A stretch of DNA of 64,000 nt from Psychrobacter immobilis (GCF_904846285.1 NZ_CAJHAD010000003.1:1-64000); one strand, 5' to 3'; positions 17,274 through 27,532 are shown, counted from the first letter of the stretch. The notes: generated from the letters alone by a model not told the origin. Made by a program: numbers and translations.

Positions 17274-17585
17274 CTATTTATTGTGAAATTTAACCGGTTG
17301 TACCGCCCCTTTAGGATTGGGCATATTGGGGTAATGATGCTCATGTTCAACATCACATTCAGTGCCCACAATAGAGCCATCCTCTCTTACAGGTTTATGG
17401 ATATAACCGGTACGTTCGGCTGGCGGCAGATGTTCATGCTCCCAAACCATCACTGCTTGCATGCAAGTTTCGCGCTGCTCAGGCGTGAGCTTACGACCAT
17501 CTGGCCATTTACCCAGCTCAATCGCTAGACGGAATTGATCGACCACTTCTGGGGTCACACTTGCTAATATCGTTTGTTTGTCCAT
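17274..17585 (-). CDS. DUF1315 (YeaC-like) family protein
   Basis: A 103-residue cytosolic protein of the DUF1315 family, similar to E. coli YeaC. Signatures are ELGKWPDGRKLTPEQRETCM and VWEHEHLPPAERTGYI. A His/Glu-rich segment (CDVEHEHHYP) near the C-terminus could bind metal but is not a known site. Function of the family is unknown. It lies 63 bp downstream of nadK on the same strand and may be cotranscribed with it. Confidence 0.88.
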   Translation of the reverse strand: MDKQTILASVTPEVVDQFRLAIELGKWPDGRKLTPEQRETCMQAVMVWEHEHLPPAERTGYIHKPVREDGSIVGTECDVEHEHHYPNMPNPKGAVQPVKFHNK

Positions 17586-17648
17586 CGTGCCTACTCTCCA
17601 CTACTATTTTTATAACACAGCGCTATTTTGAGAAATGTAGCACTAGAT

Positions 17649-18650
17649 TCATTCTTCTATAATATCATCATCGACATCCATACTGAACTCTTCGGCATGG
17701 ACGTTCCAGTGCAACTTTGTGCGGCAAGCCTCATAAAAATCAAACCCTGGCGGATGCAGCAAGGTAAGCTTATCGGGATGCTTGCGAATATAAAGGCGCT
17801 GTTCTTGCTCAAGCGCAATGCTAGGCTTGCCGTCGGCACTTACCTGCGGCTGAGTGCGGTTATCTTTATGGATGCGAATACAAATCTCACTTGTACCGCT
17901 GACCACAATGGGGCGACTAGACAAGGTATGCGGATGCATGGGCACCAAACAAATCGCATCCATACTCGGATGAATAATAGGACCACCACCAGAGAGTGCA
18001 TAGGCGGTCGAACCCGTTGGCGTTGCCACAATGAGCCCATCACTATGCTGGCGATAAACATCATGACCGTCAATTTTCATCTGAAAATCAATCATGTGTA
18101 CCGATTTACCGGCATGCAGCACCACATCGTTGAGCGCCATATCTTCATGAATAATCTTGCGACCTTCACGAATCTCCATGGTGAGTAAAAATCTATGATC
18201 TAATTGATAATGACCCATCAATACTTGACGGAGTTTAAAGGCCGCTTCATCAGGCTTAACATCGGCTAAAAAACCCAGACGACCACGGTTGACCCCTAAT
18301 ACAGGCACGCGATAACGTGCCAGCGCCTCGGCGGCATGCAATATAGAACCGTCACCACCCACTACGATGACCAAGTCGCAAATCTCGCCAATTAAGCTAC
18401 GTTTGACGATTTTAATCTTTTCAATTTCAGTGAGGTTTAAGGTCGGTAAATTGGCCGTTTGCACATCCATAATCAATGTTAGATTCATATCATTGATGGT
18501 TTTGGCAATCTGTACCAAACTTTGGGTCACGCTGCGTTTCCCGGCGCGGCCCATCAGGCCAATACGCCTAAAGGCAGGATTTTTAATAGCGTGGAACAGC
18601 TCTGATTCATGTAAATGCGGCAATCGGACGGACTGCGCTGAGTTTTCCAT
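17649..18650 (-). CDS. nadK: NAD kinase
   Basis: A 333-residue enzyme that phosphorylates NAD to NADP using ATP or polyphosphate. The GGDGSILHAAE motif (GGDG at 98-101) supplies the catalytic aspartate. The second conserved block is VATPTGSTAYALSGGGPI, with NRGRLGFLADV between them. It is about 40 residues longer than E. coli NadK, owing to an N-terminal extension before FRRIGLMGR and a longer acidic C-terminus (SMDVDDDIIEE). It is divergent from the Bax-inhibitor-1 family gene. Confidence 0.96.
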   Translation of the reverse strand: MENSAQSVRLPHLHESELFHAIKNPAFRRIGLMGRAGKRSVTQSLVQIAKTINDMNLTLIMDVQTANLPTLNLTEIEKIKIVKRSLIGEICDLVIVVGGDGSILHAAEALARYRVPVLGVNRGRLGFLADVKPDEAAFKLRQVLMGHYQLDHRFLLTMEIREGRKIIHEDMALNDVVLHAGKSVHMIDFQMKIDGHDVYRQHSDGLIVATPTGSTAYALSGGGPIIHPSMDAICLVPMHPHTLSSRPIVVSGTSEICIRIHKDNRTQPQVSADGKPSIALEQEQRLYIRKHPDKLTLLHPPGFDFYEACRTKLHWNVHAEEFSMDVDDDIIEE

Positions 18651-18968
18651 AAAACGACTCGGCTTAACGGTAAATTACAGGGCAATGATAACGGGAAATT
18701 AGCGCTTAGACTAGCATGTTTATCAATTTTCGTTGTTAACTGTCGTAATCGGCCCCATATATCTTCTATAGTACGCCACTTTTAGGCGAGTTTGTTTAGC
18801 TACCATTGACGTAAATTACACAAACTTTTTCTACGTATCCTGGTTCATAGGCGGCGTAATAGTCGCTGCAAGCCTTGTATTCCGTCACGTAAACACAGTT
18901 GACAATAATGGCTGTTTTGCTAAAGTAGCTGACATCTAATTTATCTATATTTTATTAAGGACAACTTT
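18651..18968. other. Intergenic region between divergent nadK and BI-1 family gene
   Basis: About 320 bp with no gene. An AAGGA ribosome site lies just before the plus-strand ATG. No other structure was recognised. Confidence 0.5.
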
Positions 18969-19691
18969 ATGGCCAATCCTATTGTCAGTCGCGCAGAGCT
19001 TGCCGTTGGAGGCGTGCCGATGACGGTGAAGGGTGTGATTCAAAAAACCAGTTTATTGCTTGGCTTATCGGCCATTACTGGTATTGGATTTTTCTTTTAT
19101 GCCTTGATGGCAGGCTTATCGCAAGGTTTTATCACCATGGCAGCTTTTGGTAGTATGTTTGCCGCCTTCGGTTTAGCTATTTTTATCACCTTTAAACCGC
19201 AAAAAGCCAAAACCTTTGCGGTGCCTTATGCCTTATTGGAAGGTATCTTTTTAGGCGGCATCTCGTTATTCTTTATGCGCATGTACCCAAGCGTTCCTGT
19301 CACTGCCATGTGTGCGACCTTTGTCACGGCAGCCGTGATGCTAGGACTATACCGCTCAGGTCTGGTTAAAGTGACTGAAAAATTCCGCTCGATTGTTACT
19401 TCAGCATTGATTGCTATTATGCTGGTTTATGTGGCGCAGTGGGTTCTGTCTTTAGCATTCGGTTCGAGCCTACCTTTCTTATTTGAAGGTGGCGCTATCG
19501 CTATCGGCTTTAGCTTATTCGTGATTGTTATCGCCTCTTTTACTCTGTTATTAGACTTTGACAATATCGATCGCGGCGTGGCGATGGGCGTCTCAGAAGA
19601 CTACGAGTGGTTATTTAGTATTGGTATCCTTGCTACGCTCGTGTGGATGTATATCGAATTTATGCGTCTGCTAAGCTACCTACAAGACTAA
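18969..19691 (+). CDS. Bax inhibitor-1 / YccA family membrane protein
   Basis: A 240-residue protein with seven hydrophobic segments spread over residues about 28-235. The BI-1 signature appears as the ALLEGIFLGGISLFF segment and the C-terminal LLDFDNIDRGV, whose aspartates match the di-aspartate proton/calcium switch known in bacterial BI-1 homologues. Bacterial relatives are inner-membrane proteins implicated in calcium leak or in modulating FtsH; the role here is not known. Start ATG follows AAGGA. A strong terminator follows. Confidence 0.87.
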   Translation: MANPIVSRAELAVGGVPMTVKGVIQKTSLLLGLSAITGIGFFFYALMAGLSQGFITMAAFGSMFAAFGLAIFITFKPQKAKTFAVPYALLEGIFLGGISLFFMRMYPSVPVTAMCATFVTAAVMLGLYRSGLVKVTEKFRSIVTSALIAIMLVYVAQWVLSLAFGSSLPFLFEGGAIAIGFSLFVIVIASFTLLLDFDNIDRGVAMGVSEDYEWLFSIGILATLVWMYIEFMRLLSYLQD

Positions 19692-19720
19692 TCTAAATAC
19701 TATTTAGCAGTCATTTAAAT

Positions 19721-19753
19721 AAAAAAACCGTCTTTTATAAAGGCGGTTTTTTT
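19721..19753. terminator. Bidirectional terminator
   Basis: AAAAAAACCGTCTTT and AAAGGCGGTTTTTTT pair with one wobble between the convergent BI-1 family gene and the P-type ATPase gene. Confidence 0.85.
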
Positions 19754-19800
19754 GTGGGTAATTTTCAAGGTTTATTTAAATAATTTTAAACTGGTTTAAG

Positions 19801-22638
19801 CTAAGCACGCTTTAGGCGCAGCGCATTTAATACCACAAACAATGAGCTCAATGACATACCAATAGCAGCAAGCCAAGGTGGCACGTAGCCTAAAGCTGCA
19901 GGTATCAACACACTACTGTTATAGATGAGTGCCCAGCGCAAGTTTTGCTTAATAATACGTTTGGTTTTATCAGCGATACGTTTCGCCGCAGTAATAGCTT
20001 CAATCTGTCCATTTAGGATGATACTGTCACTCGATACTTGCGCCAAATCTGCTGCGCCTGCTATCGAAGTTGAGACGTCGGCTGCTGCCAATACCGGCGC
20101 ATCATTAATACCATCACCGACCATCAGCACGACTGCGCCTTTGGTTTGCAGCGCCTGAATATGATTGACTTTATCGGTGGGTGATAAACCGTTATAAGCC
20201 GCCTTCATCCCTAAGTCCTGAGCCATTACTAGCGCTTGCGGGCTTGGGTCGCCAGTGAGCATTACAGGCTCAATACCTAGCTCCTTAAGGGTCTTAAGCA
20301 TAGACGGGGCACTATCACGCACCTTATCGTTAAAGTAAAAACATGCCAGCGCTTTCCATACTGTCGAATCATCATCTTGGCAAGATAGTACCACTGCCGA
20401 GCTAGCACGATGAGCAACCAAATCAATGGTTAAGTCATCATTGGCGTTTGCATCGTTATTTGTTTTATCCAAGGCAAAATCTACGTGACCAATGCGATAT
20501 AACGCCCCATCAATTATCGCTTCAACCCCGCCTGCCGGATAATGCTGCAACGCTTTCGTAGCTGGAAGATGTAATTGATACGCAGCAGTGAGCAGAGCAT
20601 GAGCAATCGGATGGCGACTACCTACTTCGAGCGCGGCTGCAATGGCTAATACATTGTCTTTTTTATCACTAGCATCATTTATATCTATTTTATCTGTCGT
20701 CGTATCATTGCTTGCCAATAGCTCGATATTTAATAGATTGGGCTTACCATAAGTCAGCGTACCAGTTTTATCAAACGCCACATGGGTAATCTCAGCTAGC
20801 GTCTGTAGAGTATGTCCACGCGTGGTTAAAAAGCCATAACTTGCTAGTCGATTGGTCGCTACCGTCAGCGCAATCGGCGTCGCTAATGACAGCGCACAAG
20901 GACAAGTCGCCACCAAGACTGCAACCGTCGCCCAAATCGCTTGGCTTGGGTCAACGATATACCAGCCGATAAATACCAAAGCTGACAATACTAAAATCCT
21001 CGCCACAAACCAACGTGCTAACTTATCCGCTTGCTGGGCAAGTTTCGGCTTTTCACTCATCGCCCGGTTCATTAGCCTATCAATCAGACCTATCTGGCTG
21101 TCTTCTGGCAATGCAGTCACTAGCATCTTAAACGGCTGACTGTCGTTTTGGGCGCCGCCAACGATATAATCGCCTTGGGTTTTGATGATTAAATCGCCCT
21201 CGCCTGTCAGCAAGCTTTGCGAGACGGTAGCGGTGGAGCTGAGTAAGATACCATCGCTGATAATCTCAGAACCGGCCTCCACCATGATGATATCACCCAC
21301 TTGCAAACTATGAGCGGTCACCATTTGCTTGTCTTTTGGCTTGTTGTTTAACGTATATTCCGTTTTTGAGAGACTCGAAGGTGTATTATTGGATTGCTGC
21401 CAATCTTGAGCGATACTTAAGGTCAACTGTCGGATATTGGCATCCATGCTTTGCATAAAGTTAGGCATCGATTTTAATACAGTATTTGTGCCATTTTCCG
21501 CTAAATTATTACTTGGATTGGTCGCTTGTTCAGCGCCATTATCAGCAAGGGTCTCATTAAGGGCATTTTTTTCTAGTAGCTGTAAGATACGCTCAGCTGC
21601 GTCTTTATCTTCAGCAATTTTTTGTACCAAGACAGGCTCGACCACCACCAAATCATTGGCCATGGTGGCTGCTTTTAAGCGCGCATTATGTTCAATATAG
21701 CGCCCAGCCAATAAGAAGAAAATAAACATACTGACCGAATCATAGTACGTCTCTCCTTGCCCAGTAATGGTGGCGTAAAGACTGGCAAAGAAAGTCACCA
21801 CTAAGGCGATACTAACCGGCACATCCATATTGACTTGACGGGCACGAATCGCTGACCATGCTGAGGTAAAAAACGGCACGCCGGCATAAAAGAATACCGG
21901 CGTACTCACAAATAGCGACACCCAACGTAGAAAATCGCGCTGAAATATCAGCATGTCGCTATATTCACCAAAATAAATCGCGACAGCATACATCATTGCC
22001 TGCATCGAGCCGAGCGCAGCGATACCAAGGCGCAATAGCATCTGACTGTTATGACGTGCCAGCATGGCCTCATGGGTATCTTGCCGATAAGGCTTGGCTT
22101 CGTAGCCAATCTCATTGATAACGGCCAAAATACGACTAATCGGCAGCTTATCTTCGTCCCAAATCACCCGCATACGCTGATTAGTTAAATTGACCTGACA
22201 TTGACTGATGCCATCTAACTCATCTAAACGCGACTCAATCAGCCACGTACAAGCGGCACAGCGCAGGTTATTTACCGACAGTTCGGCTACCGACATACCA
22301 TCTTGGGCGTAGACAAACTGCGACTTTATCTCATCGTGATCATAAGCTTCGAGGCGAGTCAGCTGCGTGGGTAAGCTTGCCGTACGGTTAATCTCCGAGC
22401 GGTCAAGATAATATTGCTCAAGGCCTGCCTCGACGATACTTTGCGACGCCAACTGACAGCCCATACAGCACATCTCGCGTGACTGGCCTAAAATATCCGT
22501 ATGAAACGGCGGCTGCGGCACAGGATCACCGCAATGAAAACAGTGACCGGCAAGCGGCAGCACCAAACCCTCAGTAATCGAGTGGTCTTGATAATGAAGG
22601 TTGCTGCTTGATGGCATGGATGAGGGGATACTGGACAT
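19801..22638 (-). CDS. ccoI: CcoI/FixI-type copper-transporting P1B ATPase
   Basis: A heavy-metal P-type ATPase of 945 residues from the chosen ATG at 22638, which has AAAGGAAAT nine bases upstream. The frame is open to 22692. The N-terminal cysteine module (Cys33, Cys36, Cys57, Cys58, Cys61; CFHCG and CCMGC) is typical of CcoI/FixI copper exporters that supply cbb3 oxidase. An HMA domain follows with CAAC at 127-130, in CAACTWLIE. The membrane CPC is at 579-581, the phosphorylated Asp623 in DKTGTLTYG, and the hinge GDGINDAPVLAAADV near the C-terminus. A Ser/Asn-rich insertion of about 100 residues lies before the actuator domain. No ccoNOP genes are nearby, so the oxidase link is inferred from domain architecture. 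Confidence 0.88.
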   Translation of the reverse strand: MSSIPSSMPSSSNLHYQDHSITEGLVLPLAGHCFHCGDPVPQPPFHTDILGQSREMCCMGCQLASQSIVEAGLEQYYLDRSEINRTASLPTQLTRLEAYDHDEIKSQFVYAQDGMSVAELSVNNLRCAACTWLIESRLDELDGISQCQVNLTNQRMRVIWDEDKLPISRILAVINEIGYEAKPYRQDTHEAMLARHNSQMLLRLGIAALGSMQAMMYAVAIYFGEYSDMLIFQRDFLRWVSLFVSTPVFFYAGVPFFTSAWSAIRARQVNMDVPVSIALVVTFFASLYATITGQGETYYDSVSMFIFFLLAGRYIEHNARLKAATMANDLVVVEPVLVQKIAEDKDAAERILQLLEKNALNETLADNGAEQATNPSNNLAENGTNTVLKSMPNFMQSMDANIRQLTLSIAQDWQQSNNTPSSLSKTEYTLNNKPKDKQMVTAHSLQVGDIIMVEAGSEIISDGILLSSTATVSQSLLTGEGDLIIKTQGDYIVGGAQNDSQPFKMLVTALPEDSQIGLIDRLMNRAMSEKPKLAQQADKLARWFVARILVLSALVFIGWYIVDPSQAIWATVAVLVATCPCALSLATPIALTVATNRLASYGFLTTRGHTLQTLAEITHVAFDKTGTLTYGKPNLLNIELLASNDTTTDKIDINDASDKKDNVLAIAAALEVGSRHPIAHALLTAAYQLHLPATKALQHYPAGGVEAIIDGALYRIGHVDFALDKTNNDANANDDLTIDLVAHRASSAVVLSCQDDDSTVWKALACFYFNDKVRDSAPSMLKTLKELGIEPVMLTGDPSPQALVMAQDLGMKAAYNGLSPTDKVNHIQALQTKGAVVLMVGDGINDAPVLAAADVSTSIAGAADLAQVSSDSIILNGQIEAITAAKRIADKTKRIIKQNLRWALIYNSSVLIPAALGYVPPWLAAIGMSLSSLFVVLNALRLKRA

Positions 22639-23018
22639 AATCGCGCTATTTCCTTTCGACAATTTTACTTGCAGCCGACCGGCTTTCAGCAAACTTGCTA
22701 TGATTAACTAGAGTCAATCCCTATGTAACAAACTTTTTACCATGAATTTTGCTTTACATATATGGCATCTATAAAATCTATTAAAAGTAGCAAACGCTTT
22801 ATGGAAATCTGTTGCTATAGACCTAAATAGTAAGATAAACATTATACTACAAGCAGGTGCGCTAAGCAGCACAACCCTTCCTCGCACTCTCTCAATCCAT
22901 CTAAACTACATGTAATAAATGTATAATGGGCACTCAATGAATGCGTGCGTTGACGATGATAGATTGAAAAATTTGTCAATTTGCGTCATTATGAGGCAGT
23001 TTTTTATCCCAAAATGGT
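22639..23018. other. Intergenic region between divergent ATPase gene and mrcB
   Basis: About 380 bp. It presumably contains both promoters. No hairpin, RNA gene or convincing small ORF was seen. Confidence 0.45.
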
Positions 23019-25517
23019 GTGTCATCAGTGCAAAAATCTAATTCTAAGCGACCACAGTCGTCTAAGCCTGCTATCAATACGCTACCTTCACAGCAGCGCG
23101 GCATGGTGTTTAGTGGTATTTTATTAATGGTCATTATCGCCGCTATGGTGCTGTTGGCGCTGTATTTGGTCAAACTTGATCGCACCATCACCACCAAATT
23201 TGAGGGTAAACGCTGGGATATTCCTGCCAAAGTTTACTCACAGCCTTTAGAGCTATATCAAGGCGCTAGCGTCGATACAGACACGATGAAAAAATGGCTT
23301 GAGCTGCTCAATTATCAAAGCAACAAGTCTTATGATCGTACGGGCACGTACCATAAATCTGGCAATACCTACTTTATCCATACGCGTGGCTTTACTTATA
23401 GCGCCAATGATGTCGATAAAGAACAAGTCATCAAAATGACCATTGCTGGCAATAAGATTGAGTCGGTACAAAGTACCCAGCCAGCCAAAACCGGCATTAT
23501 CCGTCTTGAGCCGGTTAATATCGGTGGCATTTACCCAGACAGCAACGAAGATCGTATGGTGGTGTCGCTAGATGAAGTACCGCAGCCATTGATTGACGCC
23601 CTAATCGCTACAGAAGACCGCGGGTTTTATGAGCATAAAGGCGTATCGATACGTGGTATCGCTCGTGCCGTATTGAATAACTTTACTGGCGGTCCTAGGC
23701 AAGGTGGTTCGACCATCACCCAGCAGCTGATTAAAAACTTTTATCTCAATTCTGACCGGACGATGAAGCGTAAAGCCAACGAAGCGCTGATGGCAGTACT
23801 ACTTGAACTGCATTATAGTAAAGATGAAATCCTACAAACCTATTTGAACGAGATTTACTTGGGTCAAAACGGCAACCGCTCTATTAATGGTTTTGGCTTG
23901 GCATCGCAATTTTACTTTGACAAACCGCTCAAAGAGCTGCGTTTAGACCAACAAGCGCTGCTGGTCGGTATGGCAAAAGGACCGAGCGTTTATAACCCAC
24001 GTCGCCATCCAAACGATTCAAAAGCGCGTCGTGATACAGTGCTGAGCAATATGTTAGCTATAGGAAAAATCAGTCAAGCAGACTACGATAAAGCTATCGA
24101 GCAGCCACTTGGTGTGGTTGATAAACCTGTCGAAGGCAAAAGCCAGTTCCCTGATTTTCTAGATATTGTTAAACGCGAATTAAACAAAGTTTATTACTCT
24201 GATGACCTAAAAAATGAAGGTCTAATTATCATCAGCACCTTAGACCCTATCGCCCAGTTAGCAGCTGATAAAGCGGTTGAGAGAAAGCTTGGTGAGCTGC
24301 GCCGTAGTGGCAGTAAAACTAAGGATTTACAAGGTGCATTGGTCAGCGCTAACCCTGAAACAGGCGAGCTGGTGGCAGTGGTCGGTAGTGGTAGTGAATT
24401 CACAGGCTTTAACCGTGCTGTCGATGCCAAACGCCAAGTTGGGTCATTGTTAAAGCCAATTATTTATATGACGGCGCTTGAAAGCGGACGTTATAATTTG
24501 GCAAGCTCGGTCGATGATTCACCGATTACGGTCAATCTCAGTGACGGTACTCAGTGGAATCCCAAAAACTACGACAATCGTGACCACGGTTATGTGCCAT
24601 TTACTACTGCTTTATCGCAATCTTATAATCACAGTGCGGTACGTTTAGGCATGGAATTTGGCGTTCCTACCTTTGTTAAGCAGTTGCAGCGTATGGGGAT
24701 TAAAGAGAAAATCCCGCCTTATCCTTCGGCTTTATTAGGCTCAGTTAACCTTAGCCCGATGGATATGCTCGGGGTCTACCAAGTGTTTGCCACTGGTGGT
24801 TTCCGCACGCCTATCCACAGTATTCGTAGCGTGATTGATGATCGTGGGCGTATCTTACAGCGTACGGGTTTAAATACTCAGCGCAGTATCCCGCCTGAGA
24901 CTAACTTTTTGATTAACTATGCCCTGCAAGACGTGGTTAAAAACGGCACGGCCAGACGCATACAATCGCTTGGCAGTAATTTAAATCTTGCGGGTAAAAC
25001 GGGTACCACTAACGATTACCGTGATGCTTGGTTTGCCGGCTACAGTGGTAATTATGTCAGCGTGGTTTGGGTCGGCCGTGATGACAATAAGCCGATTGGT
25101 CTGAGCGGTGGTAGTGGCGCTTTACCAGTGTGGGTCGATTATATGAACCGTCTAAAACTGACACCGGTGGCGCTACCAGAACCTGAAGGGATTGAATGGT
25201 TGTGGCTAGAGAACAACTCAGGCAAGCTGTCTAATGAGCGCTGTGCCGATGCGCGCTACCTGCCTGTGATGTCAGCACATTTACCCGAAGAAGCCAGCAG
25301 TTGCGCGATGGGTCTGTATCAGCAAGATCGTGACCGTGAACAGATGCAATGGCAAAATGAGCAAGGTTCTATCAATCAACAGCGTCGCCGTGAAGGCTTA
25401 GATATTCCTAATGGCGAAGCGGTTGATGCGGATAACGAAGAGAACAATGCTGAGCAAGAGGGGGATTCAAGCAATCGTGCCGATACTTGGTATGATCGCG
25501 CCGTTGAATGGTTCTAG
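23019..25517 (+). CDS. mrcB: Penicillin-binding protein 1B
   Basis: A bifunctional class A PBP of 832 residues that polymerises glycan strands and cross-links peptides. A short cytosolic tail precedes one membrane helix (about 32-52). The UB2H-like region (RWDIPAKVYSQPLELYQGA) follows and is the docking site for lipoprotein activators in relatives. The transglycosylase domain has Glu199 in EDRGFYEHKG and GGSTITQQLIKNF. The transpeptidase domain has Ser476 in GSLLKP, SYNHSA, and Lys660-Thr-Gly. Start is GTG at 23019; no good ribosome site is close, so the exact start is uncertain. The next gene, 30 bp downstream, is a TPR lipoprotein. Confidence 0.95.
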   Translation: MSSVQKSNSKRPQSSKPAINTLPSQQRGMVFSGILLMVIIAAMVLLALYLVKLDRTITTKFEGKRWDIPAKVYSQPLELYQGASVDTDTMKKWLELLNYQSNKSYDRTGTYHKSGNTYFIHTRGFTYSANDVDKEQVIKMTIAGNKIESVQSTQPAKTGIIRLEPVNIGGIYPDSNEDRMVVSLDEVPQPLIDALIATEDRGFYEHKGVSIRGIARAVLNNFTGGPRQGGSTITQQLIKNFYLNSDRTMKRKANEALMAVLLELHYSKDEILQTYLNEIYLGQNGNRSINGFGLASQFYFDKPLKELRLDQQALLVGMAKGPSVYNPRRHPNDSKARRDTVLSNMLAIGKISQADYDKAIEQPLGVVDKPVEGKSQFPDFLDIVKRELNKVYYSDDLKNEGLIIISTLDPIAQLAADKAVERKLGELRRSGSKTKDLQGALVSANPETGELVAVVGSGSEFTGFNRAVDAKRQVGSLLKPIIYMTALESGRYNLASSVDDSPITVNLSDGTQWNPKNYDNRDHGYVPFTTALSQSYNHSAVRLGMEFGVPTFVKQLQRMGIKEKIPPYPSALLGSVNLSPMDMLGVYQVFATGGFRTPIHSIRSVIDDRGRILQRTGLNTQRSIPPETNFLINYALQDVVKNGTARRIQSLGSNLNLAGKTGTTNDYRDAWFAGYSGNYVSVVWVGRDDNKPIGLSGGSGALPVWVDYMNRLKLTPVALPEPEGIEWLWLENNSGKLSNERCADARYLPVMSAHLPEEASSCAMGLYQQDRDREQMQWQNEQGSINQQRRREGLDIPNGEAVDADNEENNAEQEGDSSNRADTWYDRAVEWF

Positions 25518-25547
25518 CGTTTTTAAAACTTAAAAAGGGGTTTTAAC

Positions 25548-26453
25548 ATGGCATTATTGATACAGCAAACTGTCACCGCTAAACAGGCTATTACTGCCCT
25601 GTCTAGAGCACAGGCTAAGCGTATTAATACCATTCTTACCGTAAGTACGCTTATCGGCATGCTGAGCCTAAGTGCCTGCCAAACAGCGCCCACGGCAATT
25701 AAAACCTCTTCTGCACAAACGTTACCATCAATAACTCAGCCAACAACTGCGCAGCAAGCCACTTCAAAACAGCCAACGGCCAAGCAGTCAACGGCACAAC
25801 AAACAAAGACTCAACAGACAACGGCGACTCAAGCACCTGTCCTTGAAAACCGTACTAATGAAAGCAATGACTATAAAGGTGATGTTTATACTATTGAGCC
25901 TTATACACCGCCTGAGCAGCCCACGGCGACAAATCCGTTAACCGAAGCAATGCCTGTCTATACGCCGTCTACGCAAAGTCCTATAGTCACTCAGCCTGAT
26001 AGCCATGATGCCATAATCCTTACGCCTTCTCGCGAAGATTACATGATACCTGAACCATCGTTACCCTCACATAGTGAGCTATTGGAGCGGGCACGGCAGA
26101 ACTCACAGCAGCGCACTCAGCAAAGTACAGCCAATAATAGCAACCTGCCAGCTTTTCGCAACCTTATGCAAGTAGGTACGGAACAATTAAAATCTGGCAA
26201 TCTAAATGGTGCTGAAAGCAGCTTTACGCGCGCGCAGCGCCTAGCGCCTAAATCATCAGCCGTTTATTTTTACTTGGCACAAGTAGCACTTAAAAAGAAC
26301 CAACCACGTAAAGCTGAAGCAATGGCCCGCCGTGGTCTGACCGTCGCTCAAGATAGCAATCGTCGCCGCGCGCTATGGCAAATCATCTTGCAATCAGGCC
26401 AAGCACAAGGCAACGCCCGCGTGATAAAAGAAGCCAAACAAGCTTTGCGCTAA
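25548..26453 (+). CDS. lpoP: TPR outer-membrane lipoprotein, probable LpoP-type PBP1B activator
   Basis: A 301-residue protein with a lipobox LSAC and lipidated Cys44 after an unusually long signal segment. A Thr/Gln/Pro-rich linker (about 50-180) is long enough to span periplasm. C-terminal tetratricopeptide repeats at about 205-285 include LKSGNLNGAESSFTRAQRLA and KAEAMARRGL. It starts 30 bp after mrcB with an AAAGGGG ribosome site and shares its transcript. Pseudomonas aeruginosa LpoP, a TPR lipoprotein encoded beside PBP1B, activates that enzyme. Order, topology and domain match here, so an LpoP role is inferred; it is not proven by sequence alone. Confidence 0.75.
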   Translation: MALLIQQTVTAKQAITALSRAQAKRINTILTVSTLIGMLSLSACQTAPTAIKTSSAQTLPSITQPTTAQQATSKQPTAKQSTAQQTKTQQTTATQAPVLENRTNESNDYKGDVYTIEPYTPPEQPTATNPLTEAMPVYTPSTQSPIVTQPDSHDAIILTPSREDYMIPEPSLPSHSELLERARQNSQQRTQQSTANNSNLPAFRNLMQVGTEQLKSGNLNGAESSFTRAQRLAPKSSAVYFYLAQVALKKNQPRKAEAMARRGLTVAQDSNRRRALWQIILQSGQAQGNARVIKEAKQALR

Positions 26454-26480
26454 TAACACACGCCCTCGTATTTATCATGA

Positions 26481-26535
26481 CGACTGACTATATAAGCGCT
26501 AAAATAGGCTTATATAGTTAGTCGTTAATTTTTTA
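26481..26535 (+). terminator. mrcB-lpoP operon terminator
   Basis: A 17-bp stem with one G-T wobble (26481-26497 with 26508-26524) is followed by TTAATTTTTT, 27 bases past the stop codon. Confidence 0.88.
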
Positions 26536-26605
26536 TCCCGTTTAATGATTACTTTCTTACACCCCTTTCATTATCCATTTTTAATTTAACATTAAGGTTA
26601 CCCTT

Positions 26606-27532
26606 ATGGCATGGCAACAACTGCACTTACAATGTGAAAAAAATAACGTCGATCTTGCTGAGGCACTGTTATTAGAGGCAGGCGCTCTATCAATTGCTTT
26701 AGATGATGCCGGCGATCAGCCTTTATTTGAACCACTTCCTGGTGAATCACCATTATGGGATGAGGTCATACTCACAGGATTGTTCGATGCCACTACTGAT
26801 GCGGGCAGCCGTCAAGCGATTGAGCAATTAAGTCATGAAATCGGCGCACAAGTACAAGCTAGCCGAACGTGGGTCAGTGCTGTCGATGATAAGGATTGGG
26901 AACGTGAATGGATGTCCAATTATCAGCCTATCGAATGTGCCAATAACTTATGGATTGTGCCTAATTGGCTGACACCGCCAAACCCTGAAGCCACCAATAT
27001 TATTATGGATCCAGGTTTGGCTTTTGGTACCGGCTACCATGCCACTACCCGTTTATGTCTTGATTGGCTGACAGAGCAAGACCTGACCGATAAAGTCGTC
27101 ATCGACTATGGCTGTGGTTCGGGTATTTTAGGGATTGCTGCGCTTTTGTTGGGCGCTCGCCAAGTTTATGCCGTTGATATTGACCCACAAGCCGTGCTGG
27201 CGACCAATCAAAATGCGGAGCGTAATCAAGTTGATAATCGCCTGCAAGCATTTTTGCCAGAAGACTTCAATAACTATTGGCAACAAAACGATATTAAACC
27301 CGTAGAAGTCATGGTTGCCAACATTTTAGCCAAGCCGCTTATTGGCTTAGCGCCTTATTTTGCCACCTTAATGGCACCAAAAAGTCGCATCGTACTAGCA
27401 GGTTTGATTGAATCCCAAACCGAGCAAGTTACCGAAGCATATCAGCCCTACTTTGCCCTTGATCCTAAGCACGCTTTTACTGCGCAAGAAGATCAACATT
27501 GGCAGCGTTTATCTGGTACATTTACAGGCTAG
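26606..27532 (+). CDS. prmA: Ribosomal protein L11 methyltransferase
   Basis: A 308-residue methyltransferase that trimethylates ribosomal protein L11. The N-terminal L11-recognition domain begins MAWQQLHLQCEKNNVDLAEA. The catalytic domain has DPGLAFGTGYHATTRLCL, the SAM-binding loop VIDYGCGSGILGIAA, and MVANILAKPLIGLAP with the NIL motif typical of PrmA. Length is close to the E. coli protein (293). It follows the lpoP terminator, so it has its own promoter. Complex inverted repeats lie directly downstream. Confidence 0.96.
   Translation: MAWQQLHLQCEKNNVDLAEALLLEAGALSIALDDAGDQPLFEPLPGESPLWDEVILTGLFDATTDAGSRQAIEQLSHEIGAQVQASRTWVSAVDDKDWEREWMSNYQPIECANNLWIVPNWLTPPNPEATNIIMDPGLAFGTGYHATTRLCLDWLTEQDLTDKVVIDYGCGSGILGIAALLLGARQVYAVDIDPQAVLATNQNAERNQVDNRLQAFLPEDFNNYWQQNDIKPVEVMVANILAKPLIGLAPYFATLMAPKSRIVLAGLIESQTEQVTEAYQPYFALDPKHAFTAQEDQHWQRLSGTFTG

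Noticed and set aside
17628..18188. 186-codon plus-strand ORF
   Set aside because: It lies wholly antisense to nadK, whose motifs are intact; it is a shadow frame.
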